Part shown: positions 34,237-45,753 of the stretch, one piece after another
Numbering within the stretch: the first letter of the stretch is position 1
Layout: each line of letters begins with the position of its first letter
Assembly: GCA_024362935.1 (NCBI GenBank)
Contig: JANCRA010000114.1
Coordinates: forward strand, 992,001 to 1,056,000
DNA: 64,000 nucleotides
Source of the DNA: Setophaga petechia
Taxonomy: Eukaryota; Chordata; Aves; Passeriformes; Parulidae
Direction of reading: 5' to 3'
Notes under the pieces: model-generated
Seen by the model: the letters and a program-made list of their open reading frames with translations, nothing else
Databases searched by the model: none
What the model was told of the DNA's origin: nothing
Program-made: the position numbers and the translations under genes

Positions 34237-36106
34237 CAGACCACCAAGCCGTCAGACAGCGCCTGAGAAACCCCCAAGAGTGAGACCCAAGCAGCAACAG
34301 TGCTTCTGTGTGATATTGCTGCTGGGGCTTGTCACCAGAGGGCAAGCCAGCTCAGACCACTACGCCCATCAGCCATTCAGGTGGGTCATGCAACATCTTA
34401 CCGACAATAAGATGCTCAAAGACATCACCACACCGAACACCCCATCATTCGTGCTTCGCATCACCGACTTGTTTCCAGGACAACCAAAGATAGACCCCCA
34501 TTCTCCACACGCCACACACATGTACCTATCTTACTGGTGCCCAGCTTCAAACCCAGGAAAGAGCTACTGTAACCAACCGGGGTGGGGACATTGTGGGCAC
34601 TGGGGCTGTGAAACAATAGTCACGGACGCCAGGCCGTCAGGGCCTGGATGGGACCCTCAAGAGCCCGACAAGTTCCTACAATTCACCTGGGCACCTGCAA
34701 GATGCAAAACACCCGTCTTCCTTCAGGGAAATTACTATCGGAACCGCCATAAAATCCCCAGAATTCGAAAATGCACTCATTACAACATGACAGTTTTACA
34801 GCCAAATCATCCTAGCTGGGCAGTGGGCAAAGCGTGGACAGTGGTCCTTCAAGGGTCAAAGCAGTGGGTGAACGTACGAATTACCAGGCTTTTACCGTCG
34901 GCACCCCGAGCAGTTGGACCCAACAAAGTAATAAAAAGCACGCAGAAAGGGAGAAACATAACTTACCCTAAACCCTTACCCACAAGGGACACCACGGTCC
35001 CAACCGGCAATGAGGAAGCCTTCCAGATAGGCCGCTCAGCCGTGTCAGATTCAGACCCAATCCTTCGTATGTTAGATGCTACCTTCCTATCCCTGAACGA
35101 ATCTAACCCTAACCTAACTGACTCCTGTTGGCTTTGTTATGATATTAAACCCCCTTTTTATGAAGGAGTCGCTTTAGATACCCCCTTCAGTTATTCCACA
35201 GCCGATGCCCCCCACCAGTGCAGGTGGGACACACCCCGAAAGGGAATCACCCTGAGCCAAGTCACAGGTCGAGGCAGATGCTTTGGCAATGCAACCCTAG
35301 CTAAGCGGAGAGGAGATGTCTGTACAGAAATAGTCAAGCCTGACAGGAAAAATAATAAGTGGGTGGTCCCCTCCGCATCTGCTATGTTGGTTTGTCAGAA
35401 ATCTGGGGTGAGTCCCTGTGTGTTCCTCGCCAAATTCAGTGACTCTAACGACTTCTGTGTCCAAGTTCTGATCGTCCCTAGGGTCCTGTACCACTCAGAT
35501 GAAGAGGTGTATCACCTTTTCGAAGAACCCAGCCGGCTCCACAAAAGAGAAATATTAACAGGTATAACTATAGCGATGCTACTCGGCTTGGGAGCTGCTG
35601 GAACAGCAACAGGTGTCTCGGCCCTAGCGACTCAGCACCAAGGACTGTCCCAGCTGCAGATGACGATTGACGAGGACCTGCAGAGGATCGAGAAATCCAT
35701 ATCCTTTCTGGAGAAGTCAGTCTCCTCACTTTCAGAAGTGGTCCTGCAGAACAGGCGAGGTCTAGACCTCCTGTTCATGCAGCAGGGAGGCCTGTGCGCT
35801 GCCCTGAAAGAGGAGTGCTGCTTCTATGCAGACCACACAGGAGTTGTCAGAGACTCCATGGCAGAGCTCCGAAACAGACTGGCTCAGAGACAGAGAGACA
35901 GGGAAGCCCAGCAGGGCTGGTTCGAATCCTGGTTCAATCGATCACCATGGCTAACCACCCTAATTTCTACCCTAGCAGGTCCGCTGGCAATGTTGCTTTT
36001 AGCTGTTACCTTCGGACCGTGCCTGCTGAACAAGCTAGTCTCATTCGTTCGGAGCCGCTTGGAACGGACTGACATCTTTTTCGTAGGACGGCAACAGATG
36101 CTGTGA
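34184..36106 (+). CDS. env: ERV2 Env, uninterrupted gammaretroviral-type glycoprotein
   Basis: 640 codons without a break, from ATG 34184. It is preceded by a splice-acceptor-like CTGTTTACAG at 34171-34180, so a spliced env mRNA is plausible. Features in order: signal peptide core around residues 40-54 (VILLLGLVTRG); surface subunit with CWLC at 315-318, the motif that links the subunits in gamma-type Envs; dibasic cleavage site ending at Lys454-Arg455 (RLHKR, lacking Arg at P4); hydrophobic fusion-peptide-like stretch just after it; CX6CC at 538-546 (CAALKEECC) next to the usual immunosuppressive-like region; membrane span at about 590-620; short tail. Several N-glycosylation sequons. The hallmarks of a class I fusogen are all visible, although gag and pol beside it are dead. 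Expression and function are unknown. Confidence 0.9.
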   Translation: MLVGLPRDAYTPLPEESDRPPSRQTAPEKPPRVRPKQQQCFCVILLLGLVTRGQASSDHYAHQPFRWVMQHLTDNKMLKDITTPNTPSFVLRITDLFPGQPKIDPHSPHATHMYLSYWCPASNPGKSYCNQPGWGHCGHWGCETIVTDARPSGPGWDPQEPDKFLQFTWAPARCKTPVFLQGNYYRNRHKIPRIRKCTHYNMTVLQPNHPSWAVGKAWTVVLQGSKQWVNVRITRLLPSAPRAVGPNKVIKSTQKGRNITYPKPLPTRDTTVPTGNEEAFQIGRSAVSDSDPILRMLDATFLSLNESNPNLTDSCWLCYDIKPPFYEGVALDTPFSYSTADAPHQCRWDTPRKGITLSQVTGRGRCFGNATLAKRRGDVCTEIVKPDRKNNKWVVPSASAMLVCQKSGVSPCVFLAKFSDSNDFCVQVLIVPRVLYHSDEEVYHLFEEPSRLHKREILTGITIAMLLGLGAAGTATGVSALATQHQGLSQLQMTIDEDLQRIEKSISFLEKSVSSLSEVVLQNRRGLDLLFMQQGGLCAALKEECCFYADHTGVVRDSMAELRNRLAQRQRDREAQQGWFESWFNRSPWLTTLISTLAGPLAMLLLAVTFGPCLLNKLVSFVRSRLERTDIFFVGRQQML

Positions 36107-36257
36107 ACTCATCAGGGAACACTGCCGGTCACGAGAAAACTCGCCTGGCAGAAATTTACTCAGGTTTCCCAAAACCCTTTTTCCTTGTTAGACCCCAACC
36201 TTCTACCTCATTTAGTGCCTATATATATATATGCATGTAACTACCTCGCTCATTTGT

Positions 36258-36275
36258 GGGAGAGAGGGGGGGAGA
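36258..36275 (+). other. ERV2 polypurine tract
   Basis: An uninterrupted purine run (GGGAGAGAGGGGGGGAGA) abuts the 3' LTR, the expected plus-strand primer site. Confidence 0.85.
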
Positions 36276-36602
36276 TGTGGAGGGACAGGCGTTCGGAAGA
36301 TAGCGGGCTGTTACGGAAAGCTGCAAGAAGCCTCTCCTCCCTCCTCCCAGAGATAAGGATCACCCTTGGAATGTAACCCCCCTAACATAGGAGGTACCAG
36401 TACCACCCTGTACTAACCCCCAGCCCCTTTTGACGTAGGAAACCCCCCAAACTATAAAACCTTTAGAGAAGAGACAATAAAGCCTATTTGACCGTCCACC
36501 ACATTGGTGTAAGCGTCGTCTCTAGCCCGAGTGACCCAGGGTGGGGTCGCCGTGCTGTACTCTGGAACCAGGTCGCCTTGCCTTCGGAACCAGAAGGCAA
36601 CA
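36276..36602 (+). repeat. ERV2 3' LTR (327 bp)
   Basis: Same ends as the 5' LTR. TATAAAA at 36453-36459 and AATAAA at 36476-36481. It is followed at once by non-array sequence. Confidence 0.93.
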
Positions 36603-37929
36603 AGGAGAAAATTGAGACCTGCTGTAAAACCCCTGGTAAATGGTTTTTAATTGTAAACCACTGTTAAGAGTTGCTTTGCAATGACACAGGGACCTTTTGT
36701 TCTCTTGGCTGTGTAGAAAGAGAGACACCTAACCATCTTTATTTCATAATAAAGCTGAATTCTGGGACATTAGAAGCAAATTTTTGCATCTATGCACGTG
36801 GAAGGCACGCTCTCACGCAGAAAAAGAGAAGCCCTTAGAAATATCAATTACTGCCTCCTTGAGCATGGAAATATCAACTCACATGTCTCAGGAAACTCTC
36901 TTTTAAAGCTGAACTCAGCAAAAGATAATAATGATGAGTAAATATGAGGAAATGTTAATAATTGCTGCAAAAGTGAAATAAGACACACTATATGAATGTT
37001 ACAGAAGGACAGAATTCAGACAAGAGATTTATTAAGAACAATTAGTGACAGTATTAGGAACAGGACCTTCATATCCTGAGGAATTTCTCTCCAGTATTTG
37101 TATCAGAAAGCAACAAGTTTTCAAATCCCTTTTTAAATTAAACTCTGCTAAATATCCCAAATTAAGCGCTTGCGCAGTGCTGCATAACTGATTTTCCTAT
37201 GGTTCAGGATTGATCTTCATTTTAACACTTTTATTTGGGTCTGAATGAATCCATATTTGGAATCTGTAACTCATTCTCACATGGCTTACTTCTAACCATT
37301 TAATAGCGTTAATAATTTACCTAAGTTAAATTACACAGCTAAATTACATAGAATACTTTAATTTGTTACAAAATGTTGCTTCTGCCTCCAGCAATATCAG
37401 ATGGTTTTTGTTAATGAAAGATGTTACAACATTAAGAAAGCAATTAATTTTGTTTCTTTTGTACGTTTTCCATTAAATAAAATCCTAATTGGCATAAGAA
37501 ACAATGAATCAACATCATTTGACATAACCCACTATCTCCTGTTAGTCAAGAGTTAAGTAATTTTCACTTCACTACCAAAATCTATGATTCTTCCAGGGAG
37601 CTTTCTGCTGTTAACTCGTATCATCAATCATATTTCGTGTTGAGGGAATTGCAGCTGCACGCAACAGGCAAGGAAATATCATCCTCATATCATACTTATA
37701 CTTCATAATATCACTCCAGGACATTTCACCATTCCCTCTGTGTGAAGAGACTTGGTGATCTTAAAAATGTTCCTCAGTTCTTTTGAAAAGTTCTTTTCTT
37801 TTACTATAAAATGGCAAGGAAAAAAATAGAATATGAATATTTAATGATAAATATGACCTTGATTCCATTTTTTTTTTTTTTTACACCACTTGGTGTAAGA
37901 CTGCAGGCTTGCAATGCTTTGCAAATATA
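36603..37929. other. AT-rich non-array block between ERV2 and unit E
   Basis: About 1.3 kb with no counterpart in other units. It is AT-rich, without a convincing gene; a short poly(T) run lies at 37870-37881. An AATAAA-containing stretch near 36748 (CATAATAAAGCTG) could be part of an unrecognised LTR end. The right junction shares CGTGTCC with the array. Confidence 0.8.
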
Positions 37930-38001
37930 CGTGTCCCCGGGCCCAGGTTTTGCGCCGCTTCAGCTCCACAGAGACGCGGGTAAAGTGAAAAACACAAACA
38001 G

Positions 38002-38007
38002 TTTATT
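38002..38007 (-). terminator. Poly(A) signal AATAAA, copy E
   Basis: Same position as in copy C. Only about 70 bp of array DNA lies beyond it. Confidence 0.65.
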
Positions 38008-38138
38008 AAGGGAAAGCCAAGCGAAGCGAAGGGGTGAGCTGGGAGGTAAAAAAGGGCATGGGTGGGGCCTGAGGGCTGCAGGGAAGGAGCTGCCAAGAGG
38101 GAGAGAGATGGCAGGAGCTGTTGGAGCTTGGCACAGGC

Positions 38139-41100
38139 TCAGCTGTGAGCAGCCAGAGCCATGCCTGGAGCTGCAGCTGGTCCCTTCTGATATGCAGGTT
38201 CTCCCATCTTTGATGGGAACTGAAAATCATCAAAGGAGGCCAGTACAGGTAGATCTGATCTAGGAGACAGACGAAGTTCTGCAGATCTTCTTTCGAATTT
38301 CATCTGAATCCATGTACTCATGCCGGATAGGATCTCGTCTTCCCTGAGGGCTTGAAGGGCTGGAAGAGAGAGGAACAGAGCCATGGTCAGAGGCCAGATA
38401 GAGGGAATCCAACGAAAGCCTCCTGCCAGGGCCATCCCAGCCGGCTCTTGCCATGGCCAAGAGGGAGCGGGAGACAAGGGCTTCGGCCGGAAGGTGCTGG
38501 CCACGGATCACCCCCCTTGTCCCCGAAAGCTTTCCAGGCTGTGCCCCCCACGCGGCTGCCCTGACTCACCCTGACTGAGGAGCTGGAGCTCCTCCTCCTG
38601 CCCCATCACGAGCACTCCGGCCACCCCTGGCAAGACAGAGCATGTGGCGGCGCCAGGCGGCACAGCTGCCCGACACGGGCGCTGCCAGCCCTGTGGCCGC
38701 ACGCCCTCCTCCCGGGCAGGGCTCCTGCCGGCCCTGCCGCACGCTGCCGGCCGAGAGCACGGCTGCGGGAGGGCGGCGGCAGCGCCCAGGACGGGCGGGG
38801 CTGCAGCGGCACGGGCGCGGCTCCTGCTGCCGGGCTAGCAGCCGGGCCGGGAGGCGGGAAGGGGCGCCGGGCTGCTGGCTCACCGATCAACCTGACGGCC
38901 GCCTTTCGCAGGGACCTCTGTGGGCGCTGCAGGTGCGGCAGGGCCCAGCGCAGGTGCTCGGCCGCTCGGCTCTCGTCCTGCAGCAGCTGCGGAGAGCGCC
39001 GGCCGGGAAGGTTTGGCGCGGGCTCTGCCCCTCGGCCGGGCGCTCCCTGCGCCCTGCACCGGCCGAGCCGGCGCGCACGGCCCAGGGCAGGGAGCGGCGT
39101 GGGGGGCGCAGGCCGGCGGGCCCAGCTGCGGCGCCGGGCAGGGGCACAGCTGCCAGCCCTCCACACTGAGCACCGGGGGCAGGAGGCTTCTCCACTCCAG
39201 CCTGCGGCTGGGGCTCGCGGGTGTCCTTACCAGGCTCTGGGCGAACTCCATCCGCCGCTTCTTGCTCAGGAGCTCCTCGAGATCCCTCCTCCTTAGGAAG
39301 CGTGCGGCACAAAGCAGGGCTTCGCGAGAGGCCTGCAGAGCAGCAGAGAGCCGCACGTGGCACCGGAGCGCGGGGGAGTCACACGGGAGCTGGCTCCCTG
39401 TGCCAAGGCCAGGGGAGGCTGGAGCCCACGAGGCGCCGGGGCAGGAGGCGGCCGAGCCCCCTCCCAGGGATGCGGCAGCATCACACCAAACCTCACCTCG
39501 GCCACGTGCACGTTCTCATGGTGCCAGCCCAAGAATAGAGGGAGCAGGCTCTGGCTCACAATTGTGGTAAGAGGATTTCCCCCCTCCTCCACTTGCAACT
39601 CCATCACCTTGCTGAAGAGCTGGATGGAGAGCAGCTGCACATGGCTGTTGTCCTGGAGGAAAGGAGAAGTCCTAAGCACCAGCTACTCCAGGCCCATTGG
39701 GGCAAAGGCCCAAACATGCAGCGGGCACAAAGTTTCCAGGCAGGCAGCATCCAGTGCCCACGGCTGGGGGCAGAGAGCCTTACGTTCTCAAAGTGTGGCA
39801 GGAGGGACTCCACCAGCTTCAGGGTGGTGATGCTGGGTATCTCGAGGTCTTTGTCCTGGAGCACATGCGTGAGCACAGAGAGGCTCATCCCGACCATCTC
39901 TGCATCTGGATCCGCCAGCTGCTCCACCAGGTGTTGACAGAGGCCGCATATTCCTCCGGCCTGTGTGCAAGACCAGGCTGTGCTGTGAATCCATGACTGG
40001 CCGCAGCACCAACAGCTGCTTGGGGCACTCAGGCAGCTGAAGCGGGAGTCGGGAGAGCTGGCAGCAGCTGCCTCTGCTGCCAAAGCCCAGCCAAGCCCTG
40101 TGGTCTGCCTTCCCCAGCCCCACGCTGCCAGTGCGGCTTCACCCACTGTCCCCTTCTCACCAGCGAGGGCTCCTTGCTGAGCACCACGAGGCCTCTGAGC
40201 TCCAGGCGCAGCCTGTCCCTGTTCTGGCTCGGCAGGTGCCGGGATAGCACCATCAGGGCACTGGGACCGTGTTTGCTCAGGTCCAGACACTCCAGGAGCT
40301 GAAGGGCACAGGGCAGTGGCAGGGGAGCCGGCCGGCAGGAGCCCGGAGCCGCTGCAGGGCCGGCTCCAGGCAGCAGCAGCGGGCGTGGGCAGCATCCCAG
40401 GCAGCTGCAACTACCAGAGACCAGAGAGCAGAGAGCTGGGAGGCAGCTCAGCCAGGCAGCACTGGCCATCAGGCTCACCTCCACAAAGAAGGCCAGGGCA
40501 GGCAGATGCCAGCGGGGCTGCTTCGCGATGAGCAGGCTGAGCAGGTGCGAGGCCATGTGGGGACACAAGGGGGTCAAGCCACAGCGCATCTCCCTGGCAG
40601 GGGAAAAAGGCACCAAGGCTCTGAGCCGGGCAGGCAGACCTGTCACAGAGGTTTCATCTTTCCCCAGCACTCTGCAAGGGGACATGGGTCCCTTGGGAGG
40701 CGGCTGCTGCAGGGCATCCTCCTCTCCCAGCCCTTTGCAGTCTGCTCGGCCCTCCCCCGGTGACGAGGCCCTCTTGCTTACAATCCCCGGGGACTGTGTG
40801 GGCCACTCCGGGCACGGGGCACAAATGCTGGCGGTGGGGACTAGGGGATCTCACCTGGCCAGCAGAGCCGCTGCATAGTGCTGGCTGTCGGCACAGAGCA
40901 GGGTGTCCCAGAGCTGCTTGTGCTCCAGAGCCAGCACGTTCTTGCCAAAGCCCAGTTGGGAGAGCAGAGCCTTCATGGTCTGCACTGCAAACCTGTGTGC
41001 CGAGCCAAGGCCAGGTCACTCTGGGAGCACAGGCCCTGGCCGCAAGGGCGCGGGAAGGACAGGGTGGCTGGCACCTGTTGGGCTCGCTGGGAAGGCCGTG

Positions 41101-43429
41101 TTCCTCCCGGCACGCTCTCCAGAAGCGCTGGGTCTCCACATCCTCTGGCCTCTGCTCCGTGGTGGTGAAAATTTGCAAGAGCAAAGGCACGAACAGGTGG
41201 GGAGAATGAAAGTGGATTGCGTGGTGCCACTCGGGCATGCTTGCAATCCTCCACAGCACCAGAGTTGCCTGCAAGAGACAAAGCACCCCGAGGCAGCACT
41301 CAGTGCCGAGGTGTCCATGAGGCAGGGTCTGAGGGGAGAGGCAGGGAGAGCACACGGCCTGCTGCCCCTAGCCCAGCTTTCAGCCCAGGCAGGGAGCTGC
41401 AGAGTGGGGAGAGCATGGAGAGCTTCTGAGAAGGCAACCTGGAGGGCCAGCATAGGCCAACTCCAGAAACTCACAGCCAGGGCAAGGACGGCCTTGTTGT
41501 CCCTGCTGCAGAGGAAGCCGCCATACGGTGGCTGTTCCTCTATCACAGAGAGCAGCACTGGAAGCACCTCCTCCGTGGCTACTTCTGAGGTGCCTATGGC
41601 TCTCCACATCAGCACGGCGGCTCTGTGGGAGCAGAGCTGTGCATCAGTACCGTGCCCCGTGCAGCTGCGTGGGGCCGGGAGGGAGCATGGCAGCAGGCTC
41701 AGGAAACAGAGGGGCCTGAGGGTGCCGGTGCTCCCTGCCTGTCTGGCAGACCCCGCTGGACAGGCTGTACAGGGCGATGGGCCCTACGGGCCAGTGAGCA
41801 CTGAGCTCTCGAGGCACTTGTGCCCCGTACCTTTCACACGTTGGGGCACAGCGCAGGAGGTTCATCACAACGTGGGCCGGGTGTTCTTCAGTGAGGCTGA
41901 CAATGGCCGTTTGCAGCCCAGCATCCACAGACTCACAGGACGTGAGTCTCCGGAGCATGTCACTCACCATGGCTTGCACCTGGAGGTGGCATGGGGGAGA
42001 CTTGGAGTGCTGTGCAAGGGAGCAGCTTGCCCAGCTTTCCCTAAAAAGTTCTTGCCTTCCCAGCCCACTGTGATGGGGCTGAGGGGGCCCAGCAGACATG
42101 GCTTGAGGGGCTGCGTGATCCTGGGAGGCCTTCAGCCCTGGCCCCAGGCTGCTGCAGAGAATAAAAGCACTTCTGTTAAAACTGCAGAGTGGGTCCAGGA
42201 CTCACAGTCAGCGTGGGCATGGCCTCAGTCTCTGGGATGCCGTGTGTGATGGTGTTGGTGGCGGCCATGCCCTCCGTCAGGGCCATGTCAGCCTCCTCCG
42301 TTTCCCAGTCAGAGCTGGCAGCCAGGTCAGAGGACGCTGTGCTGGCAGCAGCCTCTGCCCGCAGCTTGCTGGGCCTGGGGTTGGGCTCGGCCGTGCCCTC
42401 GGGTGCGGGGCCGCTGGTCTTTGTGTGCCGAAGGCGCAGGAACCTCCGCAGTGCCTGCAGCAGAAGGAAGGGCGGGAAGAGAGGAACGTTCCATGGTCTG
42501 CTCCACTGCGGGGCCCGGCCGAGCAGTGCCAGCAGGCCCAGCCCAGGTGGGGATGGCTGCAGGTACCTGCGCTGCTCTGTGGAAGCGACCACGGGTGGGC
42601 TCCTGCTCTTGAGTCCGGTCCCTGGCTGCATCTGCCAAAGAGCAAGCGCAGCCAGAGCTGAGGGGCCGTGGGAGAGGCCGGAGAACACAGCGCAGCCCTG
42701 CCCTCCCCAGGCAGGGACAGCACTGCGGGTGCCCAGGTGTCACAGACATCCTCTCACTAAAAATCCTTTCTTTAGGGTTTTTCCTTCTGAGAAGCTAAGA
42801 GGCCTCAGAGACAGAATGTAAACAGTGGTTATCTGCTGCTGTGGAATGCAACAGGTCCACCTGTGATTGGCCCATCTTGGATGTGTATAATTAATAGTCA
42901 ATCAAGGATGGAGCTATCTCGGACAGAGTCGGAGAGAGCTCCTTTGTTAGCATTCTTTTCTGTTCTATTTTTAGCTTAGCTAGCCTTCTGAGGAACCTTT
43001 TCCATTCTTTTCTTTTTAGTATAGTTACAATGTAATATATATATCATAAAATAACAAATCAAGCCTTCTGATCATGGAGTCAACATTCTCATCTCTCCCT
43101 TTACCTGCAAAGCCCTGTGACCACTGTCACACCTGGGGACGGAGCACGGCCATTAAGGGGGCAGCCCCAGCCCCTGTCCCATCCTGTCCATGGGCATGTC
43201 CACAGGGATGGGATGGGATGGGATGGGATGGGATGGGATGGGATGGGATGGGATGGGATGGGGCCAGGCCAGCTGCAGGCACCGGCCCTGCAGCCCAGCT
43301 CCGCCACTCACCATCCTGCAGCGGCTGCAACTGCTCCGGCTCTGCAGGCTGCTGCGCTGGGGCAGCTGCAGGGCCTTTGCTTTTCTTGCCCCGAAGCCCC
43401 TTGAACAGGCTGAGCAGTCTGCCTGCCAT
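38139..43429 (-). CDS. MROH-like protein, copy E (complete)
   Basis: Predicted exons are 43312-43429, 42206-42336, 41831-41979, 41475-41622, 41075-41268, 40855-40992, 40479-40593, 40161-40298, 39784-39960, 39497-39652, 39231-39332, 38884-38986, 38570-38626 and 38139-38359. Small indels relative to copy C fall inside intron 6 (net 5 bp shorter) and in the minisatellite, leaving the coding frame intact. Private replacements include SALMVLSR and SQNRDR in exon 8, DNKAV in exon 4 and GMAATN in exon 2. Exon 6 has Ser. The gene's 3' side is where array sequence resumes (37930) after ERV2 and a foreign AT-rich block, so only about 70 bp of normal downstream array DNA follows its poly(A) signal. Confidence 0.78.
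42817..43131 (+). repeat. Old solo LTR in intron 1, unit E
   Basis: Same element and position as in the other units. Confidence 0.6.
43205..43263 (+). repeat. GGGAT minisatellite, unit E (about 12 copies)
   Basis: Same tract, 59 bp, the shortest. Confidence 0.97.
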
Positions 43430-45616
43430 CTCGCTGTCTCACCTCGAGGGCACCTTCGAGACAGATGCCTCGGCAAAGGCAGCGAGTGCTGCAGTTGTGC
43501 CTTGCAGGCACCTGCAACAGAGGAGCCTCAGGAAGGCTACAGGACAGCAAGTCCTGCGCTCGAGGCCTCCTGCCGCAATGAGAGGAGACTCCTGGTGAAC
43601 GATGGAGGTCACCAAGTCCCAGGGCCTGGCCACAAGGGCACGGGCCGCAGAGATGGGAGGTGCCTCGGTAAAGCTCCGAGTCACCGAATCCTGAGGTCTG
43701 GCCGTGAGGCCAGCCGCAGGAGGAACACCTTGGAAAAGCTCCGGGTCAGCAACCAATGAGCCGGCTGTGCGGGGACGCCTCACAGCACTGCTCTGTCACC
43801 TCCTGTCCTGTCGTGTGCACCGAGCACTGTGGCGTGGCCGCGTCGCTGCCAGCTCATTTGTCAGCACGTGTCACAAAGGGCTGCTCAGACACGCTGTCCC
43901 TTTCGGTTCCACGGTGAACCTGCTGCACCATGTCACAAAGGGACATGTTGCCATGTGCTCCGGGGCCATCCCCTCCCCACCCAAGGTGCCCCTGCTTGGA
44001 AGGAATCCATTGCCCCGAGTGTCTAACACAGCCCTGGACACACCACGACCCGCCAAGTGCTCGGGGAAGGACTCTCCACGGTGCCCAGCCCACACAGCCC
44101 AGCTCGCTGCTGGCCCTGGAGCAGAGCAGCTTCCAGCAAACAAGAGGCAAACGCTTCTTGCCAAGAGTTCAAACACAGCAGATAGAGAAGATGGCATGGA
44201 TGTGTGCATAAAGGCCTTTGAATTCACAGCTCTTTGAGAGGCATTTGGGGCTCTCGGCCGGACAGAGATGATCCCCCTCTGTCCTGTTCTTAAAGGTGGG
44301 GAGACACACCCTGCCGCTGGTGCTTGTCTTGGTCTCTGCAGGCCCAGGCAGATGCCAAAGCTGCTCTTCACAGCCTTCTCCCTTCCCACGCCCCTCTGCC
44401 AAGTGCACGGGGCCTCAAGAACGGAAACGAGTGCAGGGAGCCAAAAGGGGACAGCTGCATCTACCTCACTGGGGGCGCCTGGGGAAGCAGTTTGCTTGAG
44501 AAGCAAACCCCTCTCTTCCTAAGGCATTTCCCCAAAAGCATACATTTCCCAGGGAACACCAACACACACTTAAGAAACCCTGGCAAGGCTGAATGACTTC
44601 TGCACCTTGTAGCACAGGCACTCCAGCTCGAGCTCATCTTCCTTCTCCCGAGTCTGTTTCCTCGTGTCCCTTGTGGCGCGCAGCCCGGGGCCCCCCAGAA
44701 ACAAGAGCTGCCCGCTGCCCGTTCAAGTGCCCGAACTCCTGCCTGCGCTCACGGCAGCAAAACCAGGCTGTTCCCAGCCAGGGAGCGGAGCCCTGTTCTC
44801 GCAGGAGGCTCTCGTGAGCCCCTTGCCCACTGTGCACTCAGCACTTCTGCCTGCCTGCCCAGAACGCTCTTGGCACAGCAGAGCACAAGCTGGCCCGCTC
44901 TGGGCTCAGCACAGCCCAAACACAGGCGTGGGAAGACACAGCGGCTGTTTTGCAGCCATGCCCCAGAGGGACGGGAAGAGGCCCTGCCTCTGGTCTCACT
45001 CGGTCGGGCTTCTGACAGGGTCTGAGGCAGGCGCTGCCTGATTCCTCGCGTGTGGGGAGAGCAGAGCCGCCGGAAGCGCGCCCAGCAGGCAGGCACTGCC
45101 TGACAGCGCTGCGGCCGCTGGGACGGTTGTGCCCCCGAGGCTCAGCCACTCCGCTGCGGGCTTCTGTTGCTCTTAGGCGCACCCAGAGCTCACTGCTAGG
45201 CCACGATGGTCTCTTGTCCTGCCCTCTTCCTGTCCCTTGTGTAGTGATGGAGCATTGCTGTGCTTTCAGGAAGCTCTTTGTGGGAACTTCGGCCATTGAA
45301 AGCTCCTTTGCCCTCAGTAGATGCCTGCACTGGAATCCCTCATGGCTGGGTTCAGAGCACGCTCAAGCTGGCTATTCTATAACCCAGGGTCCTTTTCCCC
45401 TTCAGCGTGCTCAGCATCCCCTTTAACTCCACGCCGCTGTGCAGCTGGAGCAGGAGGACAGGGACCTTTGCAGCCCGAGCTGCCCTTGCTCCTCTCTGTC
45501 CGTGCACGGAACACAGCGGGGAGGAGAACAGCAGCAGGGCCCTGCGTGTCCCCGGGCCCAGGTTTTGCGCCGCTTCAGCTCCACAGAGACGCGGGTAAAG
45601 TGAAAAACACAAACAG

Positions 45617-45622
45617 TTTATT
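45617..45622 (-). terminator. Poly(A) signal AATAAA, copy F
   Basis: Same position relative to the stop codon as in copy C. Confidence 0.65.
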
Positions 45623-45753
45623 AAGGGAAAGCCAAGCGAAGCGAAGGGGTGAGCTGGGAGGTAAAAAAGGGCATGGGTGGGGCCTGAGGGCTGCAGGGAA
45701 GGAGCTGCCAAGAGGGAGAGAGATGGCAGGAGCTGTTGGAGCTTCGCACAGGC

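Larger units (their letters stand above)
30361..36602 (+). mobile_element. ERV2: alpha/beta-like provirus with gamma-type env, internally deleted
   Basis: Layout is 5' LTR 30361-30700, primer site 30704-30722, frame-broken gag 30828-33309, protease and integrase remnants 33310-34236, intact env 34184-36106, polypurine tract 36258-36275, and 3' LTR 36276-36602. Left flank is array (ACACAC) and right flank is unrelated AT-rich DNA (AGGAGA), so no target-site duplication is visible. The LTRs differ at about 15 bases plus a 12-bp and a 1-bp indel by eye (near 4.6%), suggesting an older element than ERV1. Antisense to the MROH genes. Confidence 0.92.
37930..45607 (-). repeat. Tandem array unit E
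   Basis: Array sequence resumes at 37930 (CGTGTCCCCGGG) after the AT-rich block, about 63 bp before the normal unit start point at 37993, and continues uninterrupted into unit F. It has the shortest minisatellite of the seven. Confidence 0.9.

Noticed and set aside
36603..37929. AT-rich block as a copy of the flank beyond 60037
   Set aside because: I could find no shared text by eye between the two. They are similar only in composition.
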